From Shewanella algicola (GTDB lineage Bacteria; Pseudomonadota; Gammaproteobacteria; Enterobacterales; Shewanellaceae): a stretch of 64,000 nt of DNA. Positions within the stretch are counted from its first letter, which is position 1. The number at the start of each line of letters is the position of its first letter. Shown one piece after another: positions 48,037-55,856 of the stretch. Where the stretch lies: positions 39,056-103,055 of the forward strand of contig NZ_BMQI01000012.1 of NCBI RefSeq assembly GCF_014648035.1, written 5' to 3'. Under the pieces are notes generated by a model that was not told the origin of the DNA, searched no databases, and saw only the letters and a program-made list of their open reading frames with translations. A program made the position numbers and the translations under genes.

Positions 48037-48498
48037 ATGATTGTCGATACCTTAGCAAATCGTCACCTTTATACTCAGCTTAACCCTCGTTTAGCCACAG
48101 CACTTGCTCACCTTGCAGAAACTGATTTTAGCCAGCTCGAAATGGGGAACTACCCGCTAGAGGGCAAAGATATTTTTGTTATCGTAAATGACTATCAAAC
48201 AGTGCCTAAGCATACTGCACCCTTTGAAGTACATCAGCAATACATTGATGTGCAATATGTAGTGAGTGGTGAAGAAGAATTTGGCTACTTACCTTTGGCA
48301 GATCAAACACCTTCTAAGGCATATTTTGCAGACCATGATTATGCCAATTACGATTATGAGTCTAATAAACAAGACGCGGCGTTTATTCCGTTAAAAGCCG
48401 GCATGTTTGCACTATTTTTCCCGGGAGACATTCACATGCCGGGCACTAGCGATACTCCGCAACAAGTGCGTAAAGTAGTCATTAAAGTCAAAGTGTAG
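48037..48498 (+). CDS. YhcH/YjgK/YiaL family protein
   Basis: A 153-residue cupin-like protein (DUF386). HQQYIDVQYVVSGEE (about residue 65) and FPGDIHMPG near the C-terminus carry the conserved His and Glu residues that bind metal. Members are linked to sugar, especially sialic-acid, metabolism, but no sugar genes are nearby. The ATG at 48037 matches the family start; an in-frame start at 47986 lies too far upstream. It is divergent from the patatin gene. Confidence 0.85.
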   Translation: MIVDTLANRHLYTQLNPRLATALAHLAETDFSQLEMGNYPLEGKDIFVIVNDYQTVPKHTAPFEVHQQYIDVQYVVSGEEEFGYLPLADQTPSKAYFADHDYANYDYESNKQDAAFIPLKAGMFALFFPGDIHMPGTSDTPQQVRKVVIKVKV

Positions 48499-48623
48499 TG
48501 GTGTGTGGCTATTTTTTACTTGCTAAACAGTGAGTCAATATCTGGTCTGACTCCTTTTTAATTAAAACTCTGCTACACTGAATTTTAACGATGTGAGCAA
48601 GATTAACATTTCACTAACTTCTT

Positions 48624-48652
48624 TTGACTGAAGGATTTTAGCGGCATAAAGT
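48624..48652 (+). promoter_or_regulatory. Candidate sigma-70 promoter between yhcH-like gene and ppaC
   Basis: TTGACT (48624-48629), a 17-bp spacer and TAAAGT (48647-48652). It would start transcription near 48659, within a 332-bp gap that contains no gene. Confidence 0.5.
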
Positions 48653-48658
48653 GTTATC

Positions 48659-48736
48659 AAAATAATATCGAATAAGCACAAATACCCTGAGTAACATTAA
48701 AGAAGGCCCCGAGACTCTCCGCTTGGGGCTTTTTTT
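48659..48736 (+). ncRNA. Candidate small RNA or terminated leader upstream of ppaC
   Basis: The transcript predicted from the promoter above would be about 75 bases and end in a GC-rich hairpin (GCCCCGAG... CTTGGGGC, one mismatch) followed by TTTTTT (48704-48736). No convincing open frame lies within it. It could be an independent small RNA or a 5' leader whose terminator attenuates ppaC. It matches no small RNA that I know. Confidence 0.4.
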
Positions 48737-48752
48737 ATGGTTTTTATCAAAT

Positions 48753-48772
48753 TACCACAAGTGGTATTTTTT
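48753..48772 (+). terminator. Second small hairpin with T-tract before ppaC
   Basis: TACCA-CAAG-TGGTA followed by TTTTTT, 60-80 bp upstream of the ppaC start. It is a short stem, so a weak terminator at best. Confidence 0.35.
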
Positions 48773-48830
48773 AATGCGATGACCTTTAATCCTTGTTAAA
48801 ATCAGCGCAACTTTATAGGAGAGTCTTTCA

Positions 48831-49754
48831 ATGGCAATGTATGTAGTGGGTCACAAGATCCCTGATTCAGATTCAATTTGTGGTGCTATCGCATTAGCAT
48901 ATTTAAAAAACCAAATCGGCGAGCCAGCTATCGCAGCCCGTTTAGGTGAATTATCACCAGAAACCGCCTTTATTTTAGAAAAGTTTGGTTTTGAAGCGCC
49001 AGAATACAAAACCAGTTATGCTGGCGAAGATGTGTATATTGTCGACCACTCAGAAATCACCCAAGCACCAGACGATATTGCTCAAGCCACTATCGTCGGT
49101 ATTGTTGATCACCATAAATTGGGCGACTTAACCACTTCTACTCCGCTAGAATGTTGGATCCGTCCAGTAGGTTGTAGTAACACCGTCATTAAAATGATGT
49201 ACGATTTTTACCAGGTAGAAATCCCAGCTAACATCGCAGGCATCATGATGTGCGCGATTTTAAGCGACACGGTTATTTTCAAATCACCAACGTGTACCAC
49301 TGCTGATATTCGTTGCGTTGAAGCCTTAGCTGAAATCGCCGGTATTGAAGATTATAAAGAAGTCGGCATGGACATGTTTAAAGTTAAATCTGCCGTTGAT
49401 GGAACGCCAGCGCGTGACCTTGTAATGCGTGATTTTAAAGACTTCAACATGAACGGTAACCTAGTGGGTATTGGTCAATTAGAAGTCATCGACTTATCAG
49501 TATTTGACGACATTAAAGCTGACTTAGAAGCTGATATCGCCAAACTAAAAGTCGAAGGTAACCGTCACAGCGTATTATTGCTGCTTACCGACATCATGAA
49601 AGAAGGTTCAGAGATGTTAGTGGTTTCTGACTCAGCCGATTTAACCGAACGTGCTTATGGCAAGCCAACGGTTGATGGCCGCGTATGGTTAGATGGCGTG
49701 CTAAGCCGTAAAAAACAGGTTGTGCCTGCACTGCAAGACGCATTTGCAAAATAA
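48831..49754 (+). CDS. ppaC: Manganese-dependent inorganic pyrophosphatase (family II)
   Basis: A 307-residue DHH-family enzyme that hydrolyses pyrophosphate to phosphate. Metal-binding motifs are GHKIPDSDSICGA (residues 7-19), VDHSE (about 72) and VDHHKLGD (about 95); the C-terminal DHHA2 domain carries SRKKQVVP. AGGAG precedes the ATG. The presence of a terminator-bearing leader suggests regulated expression. Confidence 0.95.
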   Translation: MAMYVVGHKIPDSDSICGAIALAYLKNQIGEPAIAARLGELSPETAFILEKFGFEAPEYKTSYAGEDVYIVDHSEITQAPDDIAQATIVGIVDHHKLGDLTTSTPLECWIRPVGCSNTVIKMMYDFYQVEIPANIAGIMMCAILSDTVIFKSPTCTTADIRCVEALAEIAGIEDYKEVGMDMFKVKSAVDGTPARDLVMRDFKDFNMNGNLVGIGQLEVIDLSVFDDIKADLEADIAKLKVEGNRHSVLLLLTDIMKEGSEMLVVSDSADLTERAYGKPTVDGRVWLDGVLSRKKQVVPALQDAFAK

Positions 49755-49793
49755 ATCGTCATAGCCTTGTAAAAAAAGCTGAATCCATTGATA

Positions 49794-49824
49794 CAAGGTG
49801 CCAACAAAATTGGCACCTTGTTTA
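49794..49824 (+). terminator. ppaC terminator
   Basis: CAAGGTGCCAA / TTGGCACCTTG with loop CAAAA, followed by TTTAGCTTTA. Confidence 0.7.
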
Positions 49825-49901
49825 GCTTTAATCAGCAAGCTAAATCTGCTTAATACCAAACCGCAAGCTAAGCCGGTTTTATAAAAGGCCATCGAGTGTC
49901 A

Positions 49902-51179
49902 TTACATGCCCATGCAATTTGCGTAATAAGTGACCGTTGCAGGCCAATCTGAAAATATCCCGATAACCCCAACATCTTTGGCTAACACATCAACCAACTC
50001 ATAAGTGTCACCTTCATTATCAATCGCATCTGCAATACTTTGATAATACCAACCACCGTTACCTTCGCTAAGTAAGCCAGAGCGTTCAAGCGACCAAGCA
50101 ATCATCTTAAGTCCTGCGGCATTAGCTGCATTGGCGTATTCAGACGGTACAATGGCGTTATTGTCATCTAAGGTGACTAACATCCACAACGGCGGTGCAA
50201 TAATCTTCACGCCATCGGCAACCAGCGCGTCCATACTCGGAGTCCAAGTCGCACTGTTTTGTGGGTCAAAACCTGCCATGTCATAGCGATCGTCTAAGTA
50301 TACGGATTGCTCAGCAAATTCTGGTGCATTGGCTATCCAATACTTCACATCATCTAAATTAAATGATTGCGGGAAAACCTGTGATGCATCAACACCTGCG
50401 GCGCTATATTCATCAAGCATTTTTTGCGCATAATCTTGTTGGCTAAAGCCATCAAACGGCATACTTACGTTGGCAGATTTAAGCTCTGGGGTCATTTTTA
50501 CGCCAGCCGATTTAAATAATTCGATACTTTCAGCATGAGTCATTAAAGTGCCAGTACCTGCATAGAGCTCTGTGCGCCAACTTGGGGTGCCATCCATAAA
50601 CTCGGCGACCGTGGTCGCTTTAGGATTAAAGCCATCCATCTTGCCATTTAAGGTTTTAAATTCTGCAAGGCTGATGTCGCTAGTACAACAGGTCGCGGTT
50701 GCACTGACACCGTTTGCAGCGTCGGCAGGTGTAAATGGCACAGAGCACTTATTGGCAAGTTCCGGTATCGCTAAAATATTAGTGGTGGTGGCTAAGTCGC
50801 ATTGTGAATGACGGCACACGAGGGCTTTGTCGTTGGTAAAGGTCACATCGCACTCAACAATACCCGCGCCAGAATCAATAGCTGCTTGATACGCTTCTTT
50901 AGTGTGCTCAGGAAACTGCATTGAGGCACCACGGTGACCAATAGAAAAGTCGCTACGGTAAAATGGGCCAGACTCGCATTGCGCTAATTGGGTTTTCAGC
51001 TCGCTGTCTTGCATTTGATCAATTAAAAACAGCGGTCTCGTGCCCACTTGTGCGCTGACACTTTTATCAACATTCTTTGTCGATGAGTTATCGCTGTCGT
51101 TGCTGTTACACGCTGTTAAACAGATTACACTGCTCAATATTGCCAACGCGCTCAATGCCGTCTTGTTGTTCCTTGTCAT
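49902..51179 (-). CDS. Glycerophosphodiester phosphodiesterase lipoprotein
   Basis: A 425-residue enzyme of the GlpQ type with a lipoprotein signal (LTACNSN). The catalytic region opens with [18 protein letters not shown], containing the first His and Arg, then ECDV with metal-binding Glu and Asp, and CRHSQCDL with the second His. It should release glycerol-3-phosphate from glycerophosphodiesters in the periplasm. A cysteine pair (CCTSD, about 165) lies in an insertion loop. It is a single gene. Confidence 0.9.
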   Translation of the reverse strand: MTRNNKTALSALAILSSVICLTACNSNDSDNSSTKNVDKSVSAQVGTRPLFLIDQMQDSELKTQLAQCESGPFYRSDFSIGHRGASMQFPEHTKEAYQAAIDSGAGIVECDVTFTNDKALVCRHSQCDLATTTNILAIPELANKCSVPFTPADAANGVSATATCCTSDISLAEFKTLNGKMDGFNPKATTVAEFMDGTPSWRTELYAGTGTLMTHAESIELFKSAGVKMTPELKSANVSMPFDGFSQQDYAQKMLDEYSAAGVDASQVFPQSFNLDDVKYWIANAPEFAEQSVYLDDRYDMAGFDPQNSATWTPSMDALVADGVKIIAPPLWMLVTLDDNNAIVPSEYANAANAAGLKMIAWSLERSGLLSEGNGGWYYQSIADAIDNEGDTYELVDVLAKDVGVIGIFSDWPATVTYYANCMGM

Positions 51180-51349
51180 TTCATCACTCCTTTACTGTAC
51201 TCGTTAATCTAACGTTACTGACGATGTGTTGCATCACTTAAATCTAGCCACTTATTTGCATGGCATAGATGGTTGAGATGGCTTAGTCTATTGATTAGAT
51301 GTTAATGAATTAATGAAGTTATATGACAATTAAAATGACTGAGGTCACC

Positions 51350-51982
51350 ATGGCTAAAGCAACACTGTATTATGTTCACGATCCTATGTGTAGCTGGTGC
51401 TGGGGTTATCGCCCTACATGGGACATGCTGCAACAACAACTGCAACGAGAGTTTGCTGAGCAACTTGATGTTACTTACCTAGTTGGCGGCCTAGCACCTG
51501 ACTCAGCTGAACCAATGCCTGAGTCGATGCAGCAAATGCTTGAGCAAACTTGGCGTAATATCAACGAAAAACTATCTACTGAATTTAATCACGATTTTTG
51601 GCGCAACAGTAAGCCACGACGCTCAACCTACCCCGCTTGCCGTGCAACTCTGGTCGCGCGCCAGTACGGTCAAGAGCAAGCCATGGTGAATGCCATACAA
51701 CATGCTTATTATCTGCACGCCCAGAATCCGTCAGATGTTGAGGTATTATCGACATTAGCAGGGTCATTAGCCATTAATGCCGAGCAATTTAAGCTGCAAT
51801 TATTAAGTGAGCAAACTGAACAACAACTGCAAAAAGAGATTCATTTTGCTCGCCAATTACCCATCCAGGGGTTTCCCTCTTTGGTGCTCGTCGCTAACAA
51901 CCATGCTTATCCCATAAAGCTTGATTATCAACAATGGCAAACCAGTTTGGCTGACATTAAAGCCGTGTTGGCTAAGGTTTAA
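51350..51982 (+). CDS. DsbA-family (FrnE-like) thiol oxidoreductase
   Basis: A 210-residue thioredoxin-fold protein with active-site CSWC at residues 14-17 and a helical insertion. The ATG at 51350 has GAGG five bases upstream; an upstream in-frame ATG at 51323 is less likely. There is no signal peptide, so it is probably cytoplasmic, like FrnE-type proteins. QGFPSLVLV carries the cis-Pro region. The substrate is unknown. Confidence 0.85.
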   Translation: MAKATLYYVHDPMCSWCWGYRPTWDMLQQQLQREFAEQLDVTYLVGGLAPDSAEPMPESMQQMLEQTWRNINEKLSTEFNHDFWRNSKPRRSTYPACRATLVARQYGQEQAMVNAIQHAYYLHAQNPSDVEVLSTLAGSLAINAEQFKLQLLSEQTEQQLQKEIHFARQLPIQGFPSLVLVANNHAYPIKLDYQQWQTSLADIKAVLAKV

Positions 51983-52094
51983 GTGATGCTAGGGGGGGGT
52001 AGGGTCCAGACTTGTGCGGGCATTTCGCTTTAATCAACGGTATTCTATACTCTTTCGCGTTGAACACGATGTGATATCTAACATGAGGCAATGA

Positions 52095-52772
52095 ATGGCA
52101 AATCGTAAGCGCGGTTTTTTCGGATGGACCTGGTACGTAACGTGGCGTTTTTTAGCGTTATTGACACTACTGTTACTGTTGCTCAGGTTTGTCACGCCGC
52201 CGACAACGTCATTTATGCTGCAAAGCGACTATCCTGTGTCGCAACATTGGGTCAGTATTGATGAACTACCAGCGCACATTCCACTTGCCATGGTGGCCTC
52301 AGAAGATCAGCTTTTCCCTGAGCACTTTGGCGTCGACTTTAGCGCTATCAGTAAAGCCCTACAGCAATACGATGATGGTCAGGGCCTGCGTGGTGCCAGT
52401 ACGATTACTCAACAAACCGCAAAAAATCTCTTATTGTGGCCAGGACAAAGCTTTGTCCGTAAAGGATTAGAAGCCATGCTTGCGGTAGGGCTTGAGATCA
52501 TTTGGGGTAAAAAACGTATTTTAGAAGTGTACGTAAACGTGGCTGAATTTGGTAAAGGTATTTATGGCGTAGAAGCCGCTAGCCAGCATTATTTTAATAA
52601 ACCCGCCAAATACCTTAGCAGCAAAGAAGCGGCAAAACTGGCGGTATTATTGCCAAGCCCGCGTAATCGTAACCCAAACCATTTAACGCCATATCTTAGC
52701 CAACGCGTCGTATGGGTTGAGCGGCAAATGAAACAATTAGGTAGCGCTTATTTAACCCCTATTCTTAAATAG
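52095..52772 (+). CDS. mtgA: Monofunctional peptidoglycan glycosyltransferase
   Basis: A 225-residue GT51 enzyme that polymerises lipid II. An N-terminal membrane anchor (about 15-30) precedes the conserved motifs: ASEDQLFPEHFGVD with catalytic Glu, GASTITQQTAKNLLLW, and KKRILEVYVNVAEFG. No transpeptidase domain is attached. The length and motif order match MtgA. It is a single gene. Confidence 0.95.
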   Translation: MANRKRGFFGWTWYVTWRFLALLTLLLLLLRFVTPPTTSFMLQSDYPVSQHWVSIDELPAHIPLAMVASEDQLFPEHFGVDFSAISKALQQYDDGQGLRGASTITQQTAKNLLLWPGQSFVRKGLEAMLAVGLEIIWGKKRILEVYVNVAEFGKGIYGVEAASQHYFNKPAKYLSSKEAAKLAVLLPSPRNRNPNHLTPYLSQRVVWVERQMKQLGSAYLTPILK

Positions 52773-52998
52773 CCTGAACTTAAGCAACCAGCTCTTAAAA
52801 ATATAAAGAGAGCAATATATTGCTCATTATTTTGGTCTTCGCCATTAACTGCGCAATATCTTGAGCAAAAGTCACTAATTTGCCGAGTCTGTAGCACTAC
52901 TGACCATTCAAGATGAAAGCCTTAATTAAAAGGATTTGAGCCATTTTTACTGGTAGAATGCAGCCTTATTTCTATTGGCTTTACGATAAAGGCAGGCT

Positions 52999-54933
52999 AT
53001 GACCGTTCTTCTGATGACCCCTCCAATGACCCAACTTAATACGCCGTATCCAGCAACGGCGTATTTAACCGGTTTTTTACGTTCACGAGGCTATGAAGCG
53101 GTACAGCGAGATCCTGCCATTGAGTTGTTTCTTGAAATGATGACCGCGCCTGCGCTGGAGGTGATCCGTCAACATGTAGAAGAAAACTTCGAGCACTTTG
53201 AAGACGATGAGCTGCCCGATGCGGTGTTTGATTTTTTAGCTGAATTTGACCGTTATCATCTCACCGTTGAGCCAGCTATTCGCTTTTTACAAGGCAAAGA
53301 TCCCAGCCTAGCCATGCGCATTAACACCCGTCGTTTTTTGCCCGAAGGCCCAGCCTTTGAAGCCATCGCGCAAATGGAAGCCGTGTCGGGCGACGTACTG
53401 CAAGCTGCCTTTGGTAACCTTGGCGTGCAAGATAAAGCTAAATACCTCGCCACCTTATTTATTAACGATCTGTCGAACGTGATCACCCAAGGGGTTGACC
53501 CGTACTTTGAAGTCAGCCGTTATGGCGAGCGCTTAGCCGCAGCCAACCCCACCTTTGACAATCTATACGACACCTTAGTGGGCGAACCGAGCTTCAGCTC
53601 AGACATTTTAGAACAGCTCGTTGAGCAATATTTAGAGGAAACCCAGCCTAGCGTAGTGGCATTAACTGTGCCGTTTCCAGGCAATATGCTTGGCGCCTTG
53701 CGTATTGCGCAAACCTGTAAAGCCATTAACCCTGAGCTGCCTATCGTTATGGGTGGCGGCTTTGTTAATACCGAGCTTAGGGCATTAAAAGACCCGCGCA
53801 TATTCGAATTTGTCGACTTTATTTGTCTCGACGACGGTGAACGCCCACTGATTACTTTACTTGAATATTTTGAAGGCAAGCGCGAAGTCGATGAGCTTGT
53901 GCGTACTTACTTTCTGGCAGAAGATGAAAACGGTGAACCTTACGTTCATCTTAATCAAAATACTGAGCTACATGACATTCCCCAATCTGAGGTCGGCGCA
54001 CCAATTTACGATGGCCTGCCATTAACCGAATACCTGTCCTTATGCGAAATGCTTAATCCAATGCATCGCATTTGGAGTGACGGCCGCTGGAATAAATTAA
54101 CCATCGCCCATGGGTGCTACTGGCGTAAGTGCAGCTTTTGCGATGTCAGTTTAGATTATATCGACCGCTACGATACCGCAGGCGCAGATGTTCTGGTCGA
54201 CCGCATCGAGGCGCTCATCGCCGAAACAGGCCAAACTGGTTTTCATTTTGTCGATGAAGCGTTACCGCCAAAAACCTTATTCGCATTCGCCAAACGATTG
54301 ATTGAACGTAACGTGGTGATCAGTTGGTGGGGCAATATTCGTTTTGAGCGCACCTTTAGCCCCGCACGTTGCCAGCTATTGGCAGACTCAGGCTGTATCG
54401 CAGTCAGCGGCGGCCTTGAAGTTGCGTCAGACAGATTATTAAAGCTGATGAAAAAAGGCGTCAGTGTTGAGCGCGTCGCCCAAGTTACCAAAGCATTTAG
54501 CGACGCGGGCATTTTGGTACACGCATATTTGATGTATGGCTTCCCGACTCAAACCGAGCAAGAAACCGTTGATGCACTAGAAATGGTGCGCCAGTTGATG
54601 CAACAAGGTTGTTTCCAATCGGCCTACTGGCACCGTTTTGTTGCTACAATTCACAGTCCTGTTGGCTTAAACCCTGAACAATTTGGCATCACACTTGGCG
54701 ATCGCCCTGAGATTATGTTCGCTGAAAATGATGTTGATTTCACCGACCCAACCGGTACCGATCACGACATGCTCGGCGAAGGATTACGTAAAGCACTTTA
54801 CAACTATATGCACGGCATCGGCTTCGACCAACCCATGAGCTTTTGGTTTGACCAACGAGTGTCTCGCACCACAATGAAAAAAGACATGATTTCAAAAGCG
54901 ATTAGCAATTTTATTTTGAGCCAAGAAGAGTAA
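52999..54933 (+). CDS. B12-binding-domain radical SAM protein
   Basis: A 644-residue protein. A B12-binding-like Rossmann region occupies about residues 200-300 (VVALTVPFPGNMLGALRIAQ, then MGGGFVN). The radical SAM part starts at GCYWRKCSFCDVSLDY, with cysteines at 373, 378 and 381: the spacing is C-x4-C-x2-C rather than the usual C-x3-C-x2-C. HFVDEALPP and SWWGNIRFE follow as in B12-type radical SAM families. The reaction is unknown, and no partner genes adjoin. Confidence 0.85.
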   Translation: MTVLLMTPPMTQLNTPYPATAYLTGFLRSRGYEAVQRDPAIELFLEMMTAPALEVIRQHVEENFEHFEDDELPDAVFDFLAEFDRYHLTVEPAIRFLQGKDPSLAMRINTRRFLPEGPAFEAIAQMEAVSGDVLQAAFGNLGVQDKAKYLATLFINDLSNVITQGVDPYFEVSRYGERLAAANPTFDNLYDTLVGEPSFSSDILEQLVEQYLEETQPSVVALTVPFPGNMLGALRIAQTCKAINPELPIVMGGGFVNTELRALKDPRIFEFVDFICLDDGERPLITLLEYFEGKREVDELVRTYFLAEDENGEPYVHLNQNTELHDIPQSEVGAPIYDGLPLTEYLSLCEMLNPMHRIWSDGRWNKLTIAHGCYWRKCSFCDVSLDYIDRYDTAGADVLVDRIEALIAETGQTGFHFVDEALPPKTLFAFAKRLIERNVVISWWGNIRFERTFSPARCQLLADSGCIAVSGGLEVASDRLLKLMKKGVSVERVAQVTKAFSDAGILVHAYLMYGFPTQTEQETVDALEMVRQLMQQGCFQSAYWHRFVATIHSPVGLNPEQFGITLGDRPEIMFAENDVDFTDPTGTDHDMLGEGLRKALYNYMHGIGFDQPMSFWFDQRVSRTTMKKDMISKAISNFILSQEE

Positions 54934-55021
54934 ATACAAAGGCTGTCTGATGTGAAAGGATTCACAAATTCCGCGATGGTACGCTTAAGTTTACCGTCGT
55001 TCCCTGATGTAGCATTACTCA

Positions 55022-55132
55022 GACTCCATCATTCCGGCAATGCTAAGATCCCGGTTCAAAGACGTTACCGGGAGGAATCCAGCTCTACGCAGTCATCCTC
55101 GAATGCTTTTATCGGGGATCCAGGTGTTTGCT
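55022..55132. repeat. REP-like intergenic modules
   Basis: Two modules each run from TCATYCC to GGATCCAG or GGAATCCAG: 55029-55082 and 55092-55123. The first contains a TCCCGGT / ACCGGGA stem (55049-55073). They resemble the intergenic inverted-repeat elements scattered in marine gammaproteobacteria. They lie at the border of the accessory region after the radical SAM gene. Confidence 0.5.
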
Positions 55133-55242
55133 CTACGGCAACATCAAAGTAGAACCGTATAAGTTAACTTTACTGGCGAACCATGACATTCACTCACCGA
55201 CACGCACACTTCTTTTGAAATAAAAGTCCCTGTAGCTCGGCC

Positions 55243-55258
55243 GCCCCGTCCATGGGGC
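55243..55258. repeat. GCCCC/GGGGC hairpin
   Basis: GCCCC-GTCCAT-GGGGC, a 5-bp GC-only stem inside the non-coding stretch 54934-55397. It may be part of the same REP-like family. No T-tract follows. Confidence 0.4.
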
Positions 55259-55340
55259 AGAAGGTCGTCTCGCAAATCATCATGATTCAGCTTTTCGGCA
55301 TTATCTTAATCGGCAAAAACTACAAAACTCAGTCAAAAAC

Positions 55341-55401
55341 TAACAATGGGTGGCACGATTAAGTTCAAAAAATTAACAATGGGTGGCACGATTAAGTTCA
55401 A
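55341..55401. repeat. Two identical 28-bp direct repeats
   Basis: The 28-bp unit beginning TAACAATGGGTGGCACG and ending AGTTCAA occurs at 55341-55368 and 55374-55401, identical and with a 33-bp period. The second copy contains the stop codon of the minus-strand frame next to it. They may be scars of a mobile element. Confidence 0.85.
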
Positions 55402-55715
55402 CAAGTCTTACGCTCTAACTTAAATAGTGCTTCTTTTTCTAGCTTCTCTACAACTTCACGATCAGGCATACCTTCACTAAAAACTAATGGTAGTAATACT
55501 TCCGCTTTGAAGACTTGATAGTTATTACCACCATCTTTTCTTGCATGAAGTAAAGCTATTGCCCCAATTACAGTTGCTCCAATAGAAACAACTAAAGACA
55601 AAGACGATTTTAGCTCATCAGGAGCTTCCTCCGCTTCCTCTTTGAGGCTTACTCGAAAGCTATCTGCTACAGAAAGAGGGCTAATGATGATTAGGGATGA
55701 TGACTTGCCAAACGC
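55398..55715 (-). pseudogene. Truncated or fragmentary hypothetical membrane protein
   Basis: An open minus-strand frame of 106 codons that has no ATG or GTG; the first usable start is a TTG at 55601. The translation looks protein-like: an acidic stretch (SLKEEAEEAPDELK), one membrane helix (LSLVVSIGATVIGAIALLHA) and a charged helix (REVVEKLEKEALFKLER). It stops exactly inside the 28-bp repeat. It is probably the remains of a gene cut at both ends. No family is recognised. Confidence 0.4.
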
Positions 55716-55750
55716 TTATTCTCGTCATTTACATTTGTGTGCGAAATGCT

Positions 55751-55778
55751 TTGCAACTATTACACGACTCACTATAAT
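55751..55778 (+). promoter_or_regulatory. Promoter of the AbiF RNA/gene unit
   Basis: TTGCAA (55751-55756), a 16-bp spacer and a perfect TATAAT (55773-55778). Transcription would start near 55784, giving a leader of about 73 bases before the abiF ATG. Confidence 0.6.
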
Positions 55779-55783
55779 GGACG

Positions 55784-55850
55784 GTAACAACACCCCTCCC
55801 GCTACCCGTAAGATCAGCGCCCTGCGAGGGGTTACTCATTTCTGGGAGTC
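55784..55850 (+). ncRNA. Structured abiF-type leader RNA (candidate RNA antitoxin)
   Basis: The leader can fold into an outer helix GTAA / TTAC (55784-55787, 55832-55835) and an inner CCCCTC / GAGGGG (55793-55798, 55826-55831), separated by a bulge. A CGCT / AGCG stem (55800-55803, 55816-55819) lies inside. The upstream strand CTCCC (55796-55800) can instead pair with GGGAG (55844-55848), the abiF ribosome site. Conserved RNAs named abiF motif lie upstream of Abi_2 genes in many bacteria. Identity with that motif is inferred from position and structure, not from an alignment. Confidence 0.5.
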
Positions 55851-55856
55851 GAGAAA

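Noticed and set aside
54952..55152. Plus-strand 66-codon frame after the radical SAM gene
   Set aside because: It lies across the REP-like modules and is rich in Ser and Thr from repeat sequence. It is unlikely to be a gene.
55341..55401. Short CRISPR array
   Set aside because: There are only two 28-bp copies with a 5-bp gap. True arrays have spacers of about 30 bp and more units, and no cas gene is present.
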